Below the pieces are notes generated by a model. It had not been told where the DNA came from. It saw nothing but the letters and a program-made list of their open reading frames with translations, and did not search any database. Of a stretch of 64,000 bases of DNA, positions 47,086 to 54,965 are shown piece after piece; the first letter of the stretch is position 1, and each line of letters opens with the position of its first letter. A program made the position numbers and the translations under genes. The stretch covers positions 1,116,001 through 1,180,000 of the forward strand of contig NZ_CP027732.1 of the NCBI RefSeq assembly GCF_003852235.1. The letters run 5' to 3'. The DNA is from Pseudomonas sp. R4-35-07 (GTDB lineage Bacteria; Pseudomonadota; Gammaproteobacteria; Pseudomonadales; Pseudomonadaceae).

Positions 47086-47301
47086 CGAAAAGCATAAGCC
47101 AAACGCGGGGGTTTGGATAGTAGGTTTTTAATGTAGTTGGGAAATGGGGGTTTGCTACACCGGAAATTTCACACAGCACGCTGAGGTTGCTGAGTAATCC
47201 TACGGTGACTTACCTTTCACGGGTCGTGCATTCGCATGGCCGAGCTTGGCGGCTCGATTAAAGGAAAGGAAAACCTGTGTGTTTACTTTTGGAGCCGTAC
47301 C

Positions 47302-47562
47302 GTGGAAAAAAATACCTCACTCAATACCGATCCCTTGAATCCAGAGCCGCCTGTCACGCTTTTCAATGTGACGCCCAACATTGACACAGAGGCCTTGCTG
47401 GCTAACGCGAGCGAAACCTTGCGTAGCGCCCGTGAAATGGCCAACACGCTGGCCTTCGACCTTGAAGGTCCTCAGCGAAGCTTGGTATTGGGGATTCACC
47501 AACTGGTGGAGCTGGGAGGCTTGTTAGTCGACCGAGCGCTGGAACACGTCGCACCCGTCTGA
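47302..47562 (+). CDS. Small hypothetical protein of the DUF3077/DUF6124 type
   Basis: An 86-residue protein typical of small Pseudomonas-specific families. A Pro-rich start (DPLNPEPPVTLFNVTPNIDTEALLANASETL) is followed by helices (SAREMANTLAFDLEGPQRSLVLGIHQLVELGGLLVDRAL). GTG 47302 has GGAG 7 bases upstream and is preferred to an ATG at 47236 in the same frame. No enzymatic motif is present and the role is unknown. The family name is from memory of the pattern. Confidence 0.78.
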   Translation: MEKNTSLNTDPLNPEPPVTLFNVTPNIDTEALLANASETLRSAREMANTLAFDLEGPQRSLVLGIHQLVELGGLLVDRALEHVAPV

Positions 47563-47595
47563 GCCCCTACGACACCTTTGCCAAATGCGTTGAAC

Positions 47596-47728
47596 GTGGC
47601 GAGCGAGCTTGCTCGCGCTGGGCTGCGTAGCAACCCAATTCAGGCAAAGGTGTGCTTTCAGAAAAAATCCCAGTGACAGTCTGTGGGGGGCGCTTCGCAC
47701 TCCAGCGGAAGCAAGCTCCCTCGCCACA
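47596..47728. repeat. REP pair of a second family
   Basis: GTGGCGAGCGAGCTTGCTCG at the left and GCAAGCTCCCTCGCCAC at the right face each other across about 95 bases. This is a different consensus (gtggcgagggagcttgctc) from the other REPINs of the window. It separates the small hypothetical gene from the antitoxin-like gene. Confidence 0.7.
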
Positions 47729-47742
47729 CAAGAGGCATTCAT

Positions 47743-47925
47743 ATGAAAAATGAGTCTTTTGAAAGCCCTCAAAGCTGGGATGACGATTCGGCCTACGACC
47801 AATGGTTTCGAGCCAGGGTGCAAAAAGCCTTGGATGACCCATGCCCAGGCATTTCTCATGAAGAAGTCATGAGCGAGATGAACGCACTCATTGAGTCGAA
47901 GCTTTCACTTCATCAAGCCGATTAA
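47743..47925 (+). CDS. Small antitoxin-like 'stability determinant' protein, no toxin partner seen
   Basis: A 60-residue acidic protein. The pattern SAYDQWFRARVQKALDDPCPGISHEEVMSEMNALIESK matches RelB-type 'stability determinant' antitoxins of ParE/RelE-like systems. AGAGG lies 7 bases before the ATG. A toxin gene would be expected directly downstream, but the next 120 bases contain none. It is flanked upstream by a REP pair, suggesting a rearranged locus. Confidence 0.8.
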   Translation: MKNESFESPQSWDDDSAYDQWFRARVQKALDDPCPGISHEEVMSEMNALIESKLSLHQAD

Positions 47926-48045
47926 GTGCCTAATATCAGCCCGCCACCATCTCACTACCCAGCCTCTGGCCTTTTTCCTGCAAGCAGAACAACCGTCACG
48001 TCCATCCCGCATTATCCGGTCGAGCCGACCTAAGGAAACATCATC

Positions 48046-48534
48046 GTGAAAATCAACTGGGCCGAAAAGCTGCGCCAGCAAGTCCATGGGCTGGCCGAGT
48101 CGCTGGGCAATCTGTTTGTGGAGTCGTTCCACTACCTGGCGCTGTTCGCCATCGGAGCGGTCACTGCCTGGGCGGCGGTGATGGAGTTTCTGGGGATGCT
48201 GGAGAACGGGCATATCAAGATCGATGACATCTTGCTGCTGTTCATCTACCTGGAATTGGGCGCCATGGTCGGGATTTATTTCAAGACCAATCACATGCCG
48301 GTGCGTTTCCTGATCTACGTGGCAATCACCGCGCTGACGCGTCTGCTGATCTCCAACGTGTCCCATCACAACCCGCCGGACGTGGGCATTATCTACCTGT
48401 GCGGTGGGATTCTGCTGCTGGCCTTCGCGATTCTGGTGGTGCGCTACGCGTCGTCGGCCTTTCCGTCGGTGAAGGTCGAAGGCCCGCGTCGCAAGGGCGA
48501 GGCGAGCCTGGAAACCGAGAAGGGCGAGCTTTAA
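48046..48534 (+). CDS. psiE: PsiE, phosphate-starvation-inducible membrane protein
   Basis: A 162-residue inner-membrane protein of the PsiE family with four hydrophobic helices (FHYLALFAIGAVTAWAAVMEFL; ILLLFIYLELGAMVGIYF; VRFLIYVAITALTRLLI; IIYLCGGILLLAFAILVV). The segment HMPVRFLIYVAITALTR is typical. The GTG at 48046 has AAGGA upstream. The function is not established even in E. coli. It converges with the DUF3509 gene, with stop codons overlapping. Confidence 0.9.
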   Translation: MKINWAEKLRQQVHGLAESLGNLFVESFHYLALFAIGAVTAWAAVMEFLGMLENGHIKIDDILLLFIYLELGAMVGIYFKTNHMPVRFLIYVAITALTRLLISNVSHHNPPDVGIIYLCGGILLLAFAILVVRYASSAFPSVKVEGPRRKGEASLETEKGEL

Positions 48535-48848
48535 AGCCCGACGCTGAACGGCAGGTTACGGGTGGGCGGTGGCTGCAAGAGCTTGTGATTGTCGCCATCG
48601 GTCATCACCGCGAGGATTTCCATGGCGCTGTGACCCTGCTCGATGGCGATGCCGAACTGGATGCTCTGCACAAGGCGCTTGAGCCGTTGCGGGTCGTTGC
48701 GTTGTTCGGCGCTGATCATGCGTTTGGCCACTACGCCGCTGTCATCGGAGAGGGTGAGCATGATGCTGCCGTCCAGCCGCTGGATGCTCAGGTTGACGCG
48801 GTATTGGGGGCTGAAGGTGTCGGTGATGATCTGAAAAGGGTTGTCCAT
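48531..48848 (-). CDS. DUF3509-type small protein
   Basis: A 105-residue Pseudomonas protein of the DUF3509 family: MDNPFQIITDTFSPQYRVNLSIQRLDGSIMLTLSD, then RMISAEQRNDPQRLKRLVQSIQFGIAIEQG. It is a small mixed alpha/beta protein without signal peptide or catalytic motif. No function is known to me. The family assignment is from memory of the pattern. Confidence 0.85.
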   Translation of the reverse strand: MDNPFQIITDTFSPQYRVNLSIQRLDGSIMLTLSDDSGVVAKRMISAEQRNDPQRLKRLVQSIQFGIAIEQGHSAMEILAVMTDGDNHKLLQPPPTRNLPFSVGL

Positions 48849-49000
48849 GGTGCGTTACCGCCTGATAAGAACATGCAGTCATTGACGACCGGTGTCGGGA
48901 ATAGTTCGCGTTGCCTGACCACCGGCCAAAGTCCGTTTTCCTCACAAGCTCTACAGCAAGGGCCGTGCCGTACAGGGCTCTGCCAGACGATCAGCAACCC

Positions 49001-49095
49001 CATATGGGAGGGGGCTCGCCCCCGATAGCGGTCTTCCAGCCGAGCATTTATTGGCTGACACACCGCTATCGGGGGCAAGCCCCCCTCCCACATTT
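49001..49095. repeat. REPIN (inverted REP pair)
   Basis: CATATGGGAGGGGGCTCGCC and its near complement enclose about 55 bases. It occupies the middle of the 327-base gap between the DUF3509 gene and sdaA, in which nothing else was recognised. Confidence 0.9.
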
Positions 49096-49175
49096 GATAC
49101 AGGTTGTGCCTGGAAACGGTGATCTGTTTCAGGGCAGTACGCAAAAAACGACCGCTGACGGCGCAGTCATCCCGG

Positions 49176-50552
49176 TCAGCACTCCACCCAGCTGACCGCC
49201 AGGCCGCCCCGTGACGTTTCTTTGTATTTGTCATGCATGTCGGCGCCGGTATCGCGCATGGTGCGGATCACCCGGTCGAGGGAAATAAAGTGCTTGCCGT
49301 CGCCGCGCAGGGCCATTTGGGTGGCATTGATCGCTTTGACCGCCGCGATGGCGTTGCGCTCGATGCAGGGCACCTGCACGAGGCCGCCAACCGGGTCGCA
49401 GGTCAGGCCGAGGTTGTGTTCCAGGCCGATTTCGGCGGCGTTTTCCAGTTGCTCAGGTGTAGCGCCGAGGATCTCGGCCAGCCCGGCGGCGGCCATGGCG
49501 CAGGCCGAGCCGACTTCGCCCTGGCAGCCGACTTCGGCACCGGAGATCGAGGCGTTCTTCTTGCAGAGGATGCCGACGGCAGCGGCAGCCAGAAAGAAAT
49601 TGACGACGTCGTCATCGGACGCGTCGGCGTTGAACTTCATGTAGTAATGCAGCACCGCCGGGATAATCCCCGCCGCGCCATTGGTCGGTGCGGTGACCAT
49701 GCGTCCGCCAGCGGCGTTTTCTTCGTTGACGGCGAGGGCGAACAGGTTGACCCACTCCATGGCTGATAAGGTCGAAGTGATCACGTTGGGCTTGCCGGTT
49801 TCCAACAGGCTGCGGTGCAATTTCGCAGCGCGACGCGGTACATCCAGGCCGCCGGGCAGAATGCCTTCATCGCGCAGGCCTTGTTCCACGCACTCGCGCA
49901 TCACCGACCAGATATGCAGAAGGCCGCTGCGGATGTCTGCGTCGCTGCGCCACGCCCGTTCGTTGGCCATCATCAACTGCGAAACCCGCAGGCCGTGCTG
50001 GTTGCACAAGGCCAACAGCTCGACGGCGCTGGAAAAGTCGTAGGGCAATTGCACATCGCTGGTCGGCGCAATGCCCGATGCGGCTTCGGCAGCTTCGATG
50101 ATGAAACCACCGCCCACCGAATAATAGGTTTGCTCGCTTAGCAGGCCGCTGTCGCCATAGGCGTGCAGGGACATGGCGTTGGGGTGGTAGGGCAGGCTTT
50201 CGTCGAGCAGCAGCAGGTCGGTGTGCCAGTCGAAGGCAATGTTCTGCTGGCCGGCGAGAAGCAGTTGGCCGGACTCGCGCAGTTGCTGGATGCGTGCGTT
50301 GATCGAGGTGGGGTCGATGCGATCCGGCCATTCGCCCATCAAGCCCATCACACAGGCGCGGTCGGTGGCGTGGCCGACGCCGGTAGCTGACAGCGAACCG
50401 TATAAACGCACTTCGACGCGGCGGGTTTCACTGAGCAACCGTTGGTCGGTCAATGCCTGGGCAAAGGTCGCCGCAGCGCGCATCGGGCCGACGGTATGGG
50501 AGCTGGACGGGCCAATGCCCACCTTGAATAGATCGAAAACACTGATAGCCAT
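49176..50552 (-). CDS. sdaA: L-serine ammonia-lyase (iron-sulfur, single chain)
   Basis: L-serine dehydratase forming pyruvate and ammonia. It has 458 residues, the full length of the single-chain bacterial type. The N-terminal [27 protein letters not shown] is the family signature. The C-terminal domain holds the cluster cysteines ([27 protein letters not shown] and [21 protein letters not shown]). A DsdC-like LysR regulator is divergently encoded 137 bases away and is the likely activator. Confidence 0.95.
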   Translation of the reverse strand: MAISVFDLFKVGIGPSSSHTVGPMRAAATFAQALTDQRLLSETRRVEVRLYGSLSATGVGHATDRACVMGLMGEWPDRIDPTSINARIQQLRESGQLLLAGQQNIAFDWHTDLLLLDESLPYHPNAMSLHAYGDSGLLSEQTYYSVGGGFIIEAAEAASGIAPTSDVQLPYDFSSAVELLALCNQHGLRVSQLMMANERAWRSDADIRSGLLHIWSVMRECVEQGLRDEGILPGGLDVPRRAAKLHRSLLETGKPNVITSTLSAMEWVNLFALAVNEENAAGGRMVTAPTNGAAGIIPAVLHYYMKFNADASDDDVVNFFLAAAAVGILCKKNASISGAEVGCQGEVGSACAMAAAGLAEILGATPEQLENAAEIGLEHNLGLTCDPVGGLVQVPCIERNAIAAVKAINATQMALRGDGKHFISLDRVIRTMRDTGADMHDKYKETSRGGLAVSWVEC

Positions 50553-50689
50553 GCTAAAGCCTTACAAGCAATGGAGTAGAAATCGCTGCCATGTTTTGTA
50601 GAGCAGGCGGAATTGACGCGATACTGAGCCTCTGGATCGGCACTGACCAACGAATTATCCTAAGACACTCTTTAGCAGGACTAAACACT

Positions 50690-51637
50690 ATGACCCGCCC
50701 CCTTCATGGCCAGACGTATGTCTGGCTGCATGTGTTTTCATGCGCTGCACGGCATTTGTCGTTCACCCGTTGCGCCGAAGAACTGCACATCACGCCGGGG
50801 GCGGTGAGCCAGCAGATTCGCCAGTTGGAGGAGCGCCTGGGCTTTCGACTGTTTCATCGCCGGGCCAGGGGCGTGGAGCTCAGCGCCGAAGGGCAGCGCC
50901 TGGCGGCGGTGGTGGGCGAGGCCTACGGCAGCATTGACGCCGAATTACAGCGTCTGGACGCTGGGATGATCAGCGGCACCTTGCGCCTGCGTTCGATCCC
51001 GTCGTTTCTTGGCAAGTGGCTGACCCCGCGTCTGCCACGCTTGCAGCAGCGCTTTCCAGACATTCAACTGCGCCTGGTCGCCGAAGACAGCAGCATCGCC
51101 CTGCACGAGGGCGACTTCGACCTGGCCATCGACCTGAACGACGGTAGCTACCCAGGCCTTTTATCCACAGCGCTGCTGGACGAACAGATCTTTCCGGTCT
51201 GCGCCCCCAGCCTGCTACGCGGGCGCCCGCCGCTGCATGGGCCGGCGGACCTGGTGCATTTCCCGCTGTTGCACGACATCACCGCCTGGCGTGGGAGTTA
51301 TGAGTATGCCGAGTGGGAGTTTTACCTGAATGCCATTGGTTACCAGGACGCCGATGTACGCCGCGGGCACACCTTCAACCGCAACCACCTGACCATCGAA
51401 GCCGCCATTGCCGGTATGGGCGTCGCGATCGCGCGGCGCACTCTGCTCAACGATGAACTGGAACGCGGCAGCCTGATCGTGCCGTTCGGCCTGGCCGTGC
51501 CCAACCACAAACGCTACGTGCTGCTGTATGCGCCAGGCGCATTGAACCATCCGGGCGTGCGTGCGGTGCATGATTGGCTGGTGGAGGAGGCGGGGATTTT
51601 CCGGGCACTGCACCCAATGGGAGCGGGGCAATTGTGA
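50690..51637 (+). CDS. LysR-family regulator, DsdC-like
   Basis: A 315-residue LysR regulator. The N-terminal HTH reads FSCAARHLSFTRCAEELHITPGAVSQQIRQLEERLGFRLFHR. The effector domain resembles E. coli DsdC, the D-serine activator: GTLRLRSIPSFLGKWLTPRLPRL, LLHDITAWRG and EAAIAGMGVAIARRTLL. It is divergent from sdaA, so serine-responsive control of sdaA is a reasonable inference; GcvA-like regulation is the alternative. ATG 50690 has AGGA upstream, so the longer frame from 50591 is not used. Confidence 0.88.
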   Translation: MTRPLHGQTYVWLHVFSCAARHLSFTRCAEELHITPGAVSQQIRQLEERLGFRLFHRRARGVELSAEGQRLAAVVGEAYGSIDAELQRLDAGMISGTLRLRSIPSFLGKWLTPRLPRLQQRFPDIQLRLVAEDSSIALHEGDFDLAIDLNDGSYPGLLSTALLDEQIFPVCAPSLLRGRPPLHGPADLVHFPLLHDITAWRGSYEYAEWEFYLNAIGYQDADVRRGHTFNRNHLTIEAAIAGMGVAIARRTLLNDELERGSLIVPFGLAVPNHKRYVLLYAPGALNHPGVRAVHDWLVEEAGIFRALHPMGAGQL

Positions 51638-51850
51638 GGATATTCAGGGGTAAGAAGATGTAACTAACTCCCCACCCTAACAGCGTTTTTGCTTGTCGTC
51701 AGGGTTAATTTGTAATGTAGGATTTATCTTTGCAAAGGGGTTGAATTGTTTCAGCGAGTGCTCAATTGTGTAATCAGGAGGTCATGGTTTCACCACCCCG
51801 GTGTTGCAGTTTGTGATCTCTGGCGAGCTAGCTGAAATAAGGGAAGAACT

Positions 51851-52261
51851 ATGCAAATCCAAGTCAATAGCGATAACCATATTGAAAGCAGCATCCGACT
51901 GGAGGAGTGGGTACGTACTACCATTGAGAGCACGCTCGAACGTTATGAAGAAGACCTGACCCGTGTCGAGGTCTACCTGCGGGATGAGAACGGCGACAAG
52001 CCCGGTCCCCACGATTTAAGCTGCCGCCTGGAGGCCCGGCCAAAAGGGCACCAACCGCTTTCGGTGCTGCACAAGGCCGATACGCTGGAACAAGCGATCG
52101 ATGGCGCGGCCACCAAGCTCGACCACGCGCTGGAGCATCTGTTCGGCAAACTGCAAGGCAAGCCCCGCGCTGCCGGTAAAAACCAGCCGACCACCAAAGT
52201 CAATGAAGATGAGCTTGAACAGGAGTTTCTGGAAAAAGAACGGGCCGTATTCAACGGCTGA
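51851..52261 (+). CDS. HPF/RaiA-family ribosome-associated protein
   Basis: A 136-residue protein with the S30AE/YfiA beta-alpha-beta-beta-beta-alpha fold: MQIQVNSDNHIESSIRLEEWVRTTIESTLERYEEDLTRVEVYLRDENG, then the helix KADTLEQAIDGAATKLDHALEHLFGKLQ. A charged C-terminal tail follows. Related proteins bind the 30S decoding site in stationary phase or cold. Pseudomonas also has an HPF beside rpoN, so this would be a second copy. An upstream AT-rich region of about 210 bases probably contains the promoter. Confidence 0.88.
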   Translation: MQIQVNSDNHIESSIRLEEWVRTTIESTLERYEEDLTRVEVYLRDENGDKPGPHDLSCRLEARPKGHQPLSVLHKADTLEQAIDGAATKLDHALEHLFGKLQGKPRAAGKNQPTTKVNEDELEQEFLEKERAVFNG

Positions 52262-52285
52262 TGGTTTTTTTCACTCCCCATTGAA

Positions 52286-52315
52286 AACGGGCCTGCGCAT
52301 GCAGGCCCGTTTTTC
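52286..52315. terminator. Bidirectional terminator between the HPF-like gene and the MFS gene
   Basis: An 11-base perfect stem (AACGGGCCTGC / GCAGGCCCGTT) with loop GCAT is followed by TTTT and preceded by AAAA on the plus strand. It serves both convergent genes. Confidence 0.88.
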
Positions 52316-52317
52316 GT

Positions 52318-53829
52318 TCAACGGCGCTGTTTGAAGAAATACCCGCTAAGCATCGCCAGCCCGCAAGCACCCAACCCTGCAAAGAGCATGGCCCAGCCGG
52401 CGCCGTTGCGCAGCGCCGCCCGGGTCTCGTCGAACACCAACCCCGGCGCGTCCAGCTTGCCCGCCGCGATGTGCTGGCTGAGGGCCGGCCAATCTATTGC
52501 CGTGCTTGGCGGCATGACCTCGGCCAGGTAATGACCAATCCCCAGCAACAGCACCAAGCCCATCAACGCGATGTTGAGCGCCAGGGTGATCAGCCGTGCG
52601 CTGAAGTCGATACCCGAGGCCATGCCCGCGCGATCAGCCGAGACGGCGCCTGTGGTGGTGTTGGTGGTGGGCGAGTTGGTCAGCGCCAGGCCGATGCCGG
52701 CGATCACGCAACTGAGCAGCACCAGCAGCGTGCTTGGCTGCGCGGCGCCATTGGCGGCGGCCATTGCCAGAAACCCCGCACCCATCGTCGCCAGGCCCAC
52801 GGGGATGATGCGTTCGGCACCGTAGCGCAGGGCCAGGCGCTCGGCCAGCGGCGGCACCAGCAAGGTGGGCAAGGTGTAGGCGAGCAGGGCGCCGCCGGTG
52901 GTCAGGGTGTCGTAGCCCAGGCCCGCCTGGAAATACAGCGGCAGGTAGATCATGAACGGCCAGAAGCTGAAGTTCATGCCGATCGAGCCCATCAGTGCAC
53001 CGGTGAAGCGCTTGATGCGCAACACCGAAAAATCGAACATCGGATGGGCGCTGCGCTTTTCAACCACGATGAACAGCAGCAACGCCACCAGCGCCAAACC
53101 CGCCCAGCCGAGCATGCCCGGTGTGGCGAAGCCGTGCTCGGTGCCTTGGGTGATGAAGTACACCAGGGCGAACACCGCCAGCGTCAAGGTCAGCATGCCG
53201 GCGATATCGAGGCGATGGCTGGCCGGGTCGCGGGATTCCTGCACGCTGATGCGCAACAGCACCAAGGTGAACAGGGTGAGCGGCACATGCGCGAGAAATA
53301 CCCAGCGCCAGTCCGCGACTGCCAGGATCAGCGCACCGACCATCGGCCCGAACCCCAGGCCCACTCCGGCAATCACGCCCCAGATCGCAAATGCCCGGGC
53401 GCGTGCCGCCGGTTCCCGAAACAAGTGCGACAGTATCGCGAACTGGCAGATCATCATCGCGCCGGCGCCGATGCCCTGGAGGAAACGCGCCACGATCAGC
53501 GTCGATGCGTCGTTGGCCAAGCCGCAGGCCAGCGAGGCCAGACCGAAGACCCACAGGCACAGCACCAGCATGCGTCGACGGCCAAAGCGATCGGCCAGGG
53601 TGCCCGCCGCCATCAGCACGCTGGTGCAGGCCAGGGTGTAGGCATTCATGATCCATTGGGCATCTTGAAACCCCGTGCCCAGTTCGCGTTCCAGGGTGGG
53701 CAGGATGACCGGCACGCTGGAGATTTCCAGGCCGAACATCAGGGCCACAAGGCACACGGCGGTGAGCGCCAGGCCGTTTCTGGCGACATGCGGTGGGCTG
53801 AGGGCCGATAGCGTGGCGACGGGTGGCAT
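52318..53829 (-). CDS. MFS transporter, DHA2 (EmrB/QacA) family
   Basis: Drug/metabolite exporter of 503 residues with about 14 transmembrane helices. Family motifs: the opening VALMFGLEISSVPVILPTLERELG, motif A LADRFGRRRMLVL, QGIGAGAMMICQFAILSHLF and the antiporter motif C-like GVIAGVGLGFGPMVGALI. The divergent LysR gene 104 bases away probably controls it. The substrate is unknown. Confidence 0.92.
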   Translation of the reverse strand: MPPVATLSALSPPHVARNGLALTAVCLVALMFGLEISSVPVILPTLERELGTGFQDAQWIMNAYTLACTSVLMAAGTLADRFGRRRMLVLCLWVFGLASLACGLANDASTLIVARFLQGIGAGAMMICQFAILSHLFREPAARARAFAIWGVIAGVGLGFGPMVGALILAVADWRWVFLAHVPLTLFTLVLLRISVQESRDPASHRLDIAGMLTLTLAVFALVYFITQGTEHGFATPGMLGWAGLALVALLLFIVVEKRSAHPMFDFSVLRIKRFTGALMGSIGMNFSFWPFMIYLPLYFQAGLGYDTLTTGGALLAYTLPTLLVPPLAERLALRYGAERIIPVGLATMGAGFLAMAAANGAAQPSTLLVLLSCVIAGIGLALTNSPTTNTTTGAVSADRAGMASGIDFSARLITLALNIALMGLVLLLGIGHYLAEVMPPSTAIDWPALSQHIAAGKLDAPGLVFDETRAALRNGAGWAMLFAGLGACGLAMLSGYFFKQRR

Positions 53830-53933
53830 GGGATGTTCCTTTCGAGAGTGGGAGGGATTATTCTCTCGGGAATTTGATTCTTCATTTGCGATGATTTTTC
53901 CAAGGATAAGGGAATGCAGGGCGACAAATTAGT

Positions 53934-54806
53934 ATGACCACCCCACGTTTCGATGGCGTCGAACTGTTCGTGCAGATCGTCGAGAGCGGCAGCCTGAGCG
54001 CAGCCGCCGAGCGCCTGAATCTCACCCGTTCGGCAGTGGGCAAGGGCCTGGCGCGGTTGGAAGCGCGGCTGGGCACTTGCCTGTTGCAACGCTCTACGCG
54101 CCGCCAGCGTCTGACCGAGGATGGGCAGGCGTACTACGAACACTGTCTACGCGCGCTGGCAGAGCTGGAGGCGGCCGAGTCGGTGCTGGAAAGCGGCCGT
54201 CACCAGCCACGCGGGCGCTTGCGGGCGAGTTTGCCGCTGGCGTTTGGTCACCACTATGCCGCGCCTGCGTTGTGGGGCTTGATGGACCGCTATCCACAAT
54301 TGGAGATCGAGATCAGTTTCTCCGACCGCATGACCGATCTGGTGCAGGAAGGCTTCGATATCGCCGTGCGCATCGGCCCGCTGCCGGATACCGACCGCTT
54401 GAGTGCGCGGCGCCTGGGCGAGCAGGTCATGGGCTTGGCGGCGTCGCCCGTGTATTTGCAGCGCAGGGGGCCCATCGCCTGTATCGAAGACTTGTCGGCT
54501 CATCGTGGTATTGCTTACCGCAGCAACAGCGCCCATCGCTCGCGGTTGGTCACGCCCTTGGTGCTGGACGACCTCCAGGCCGTGGCCGATGCGGCCATCG
54601 CAGGCGTCGGCCTGGCCTGGTTGCCGAGTTGGTTGATCGCCCACTATGCGCTGCGCGGGCAACTGGCGGCGGTGCTGGCCGATTTCCGCGAACAGCCGGC
54701 CCCCATCCATGTGATCTGGCCGACGGCACCGCACATGCCGGCCAAGACCCGATGCGCCATCGATGCGCTGGTCGCGGCCACCCCCAGTTGCCTGGCGGGT
54801 AGTTAG
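53934..54806 (+). CDS. LysR-family transcriptional regulator
   Basis: A 290-residue LysR regulator. The N-terminal HTH reads LFVQIVESGSLSAAAERLNLTRSAVGKGLARLEARLGTCLLQRSTRRQRLTEDG. The CrgA-type effector domain has LRASLPLAFGHHYAAPALWGLMDRYPQLEIEISFSDRMTDLVQEGFDIAVRIG. It is divergent from the DHA2 exporter, the usual regulator-efflux arrangement. The effector is unknown. Confidence 0.92.
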   Translation: MTTPRFDGVELFVQIVESGSLSAAAERLNLTRSAVGKGLARLEARLGTCLLQRSTRRQRLTEDGQAYYEHCLRALAELEAAESVLESGRHQPRGRLRASLPLAFGHHYAAPALWGLMDRYPQLEIEISFSDRMTDLVQEGFDIAVRIGPLPDTDRLSARRLGEQVMGLAASPVYLQRRGPIACIEDLSAHRGIAYRSNSAHRSRLVTPLVLDDLQAVADAAIAGVGLAWLPSWLIAHYALRGQLAAVLADFREQPAPIHVIWPTAPHMPAKTRCAIDALVAATPSCLAGS

Positions 54807-54835
54807 AACCCGAAATCCCGAACACACCGCGGCTC

Positions 54836-54930
54836 AAATGTGGGAGGGGGCTTGCTCCCGATAGCGGAGTGTCAGTCAGTATATTTTTAACTGACCCACC
54901 GCCATCGGGGGCAAGCCCCCTCCCACATTT
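54836..54930. repeat. REPIN (inverted REP pair)
   Basis: AAATGTGGGAGGGGGCTTGC and its perfect-ended complement enclose about 55 bases, between the convergent LysR and fecA-like genes. Confidence 0.92.
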
Positions 54931-54965
54931 GGATGTGTTATGGCCTGCAAATTGAAGGCATGCCG

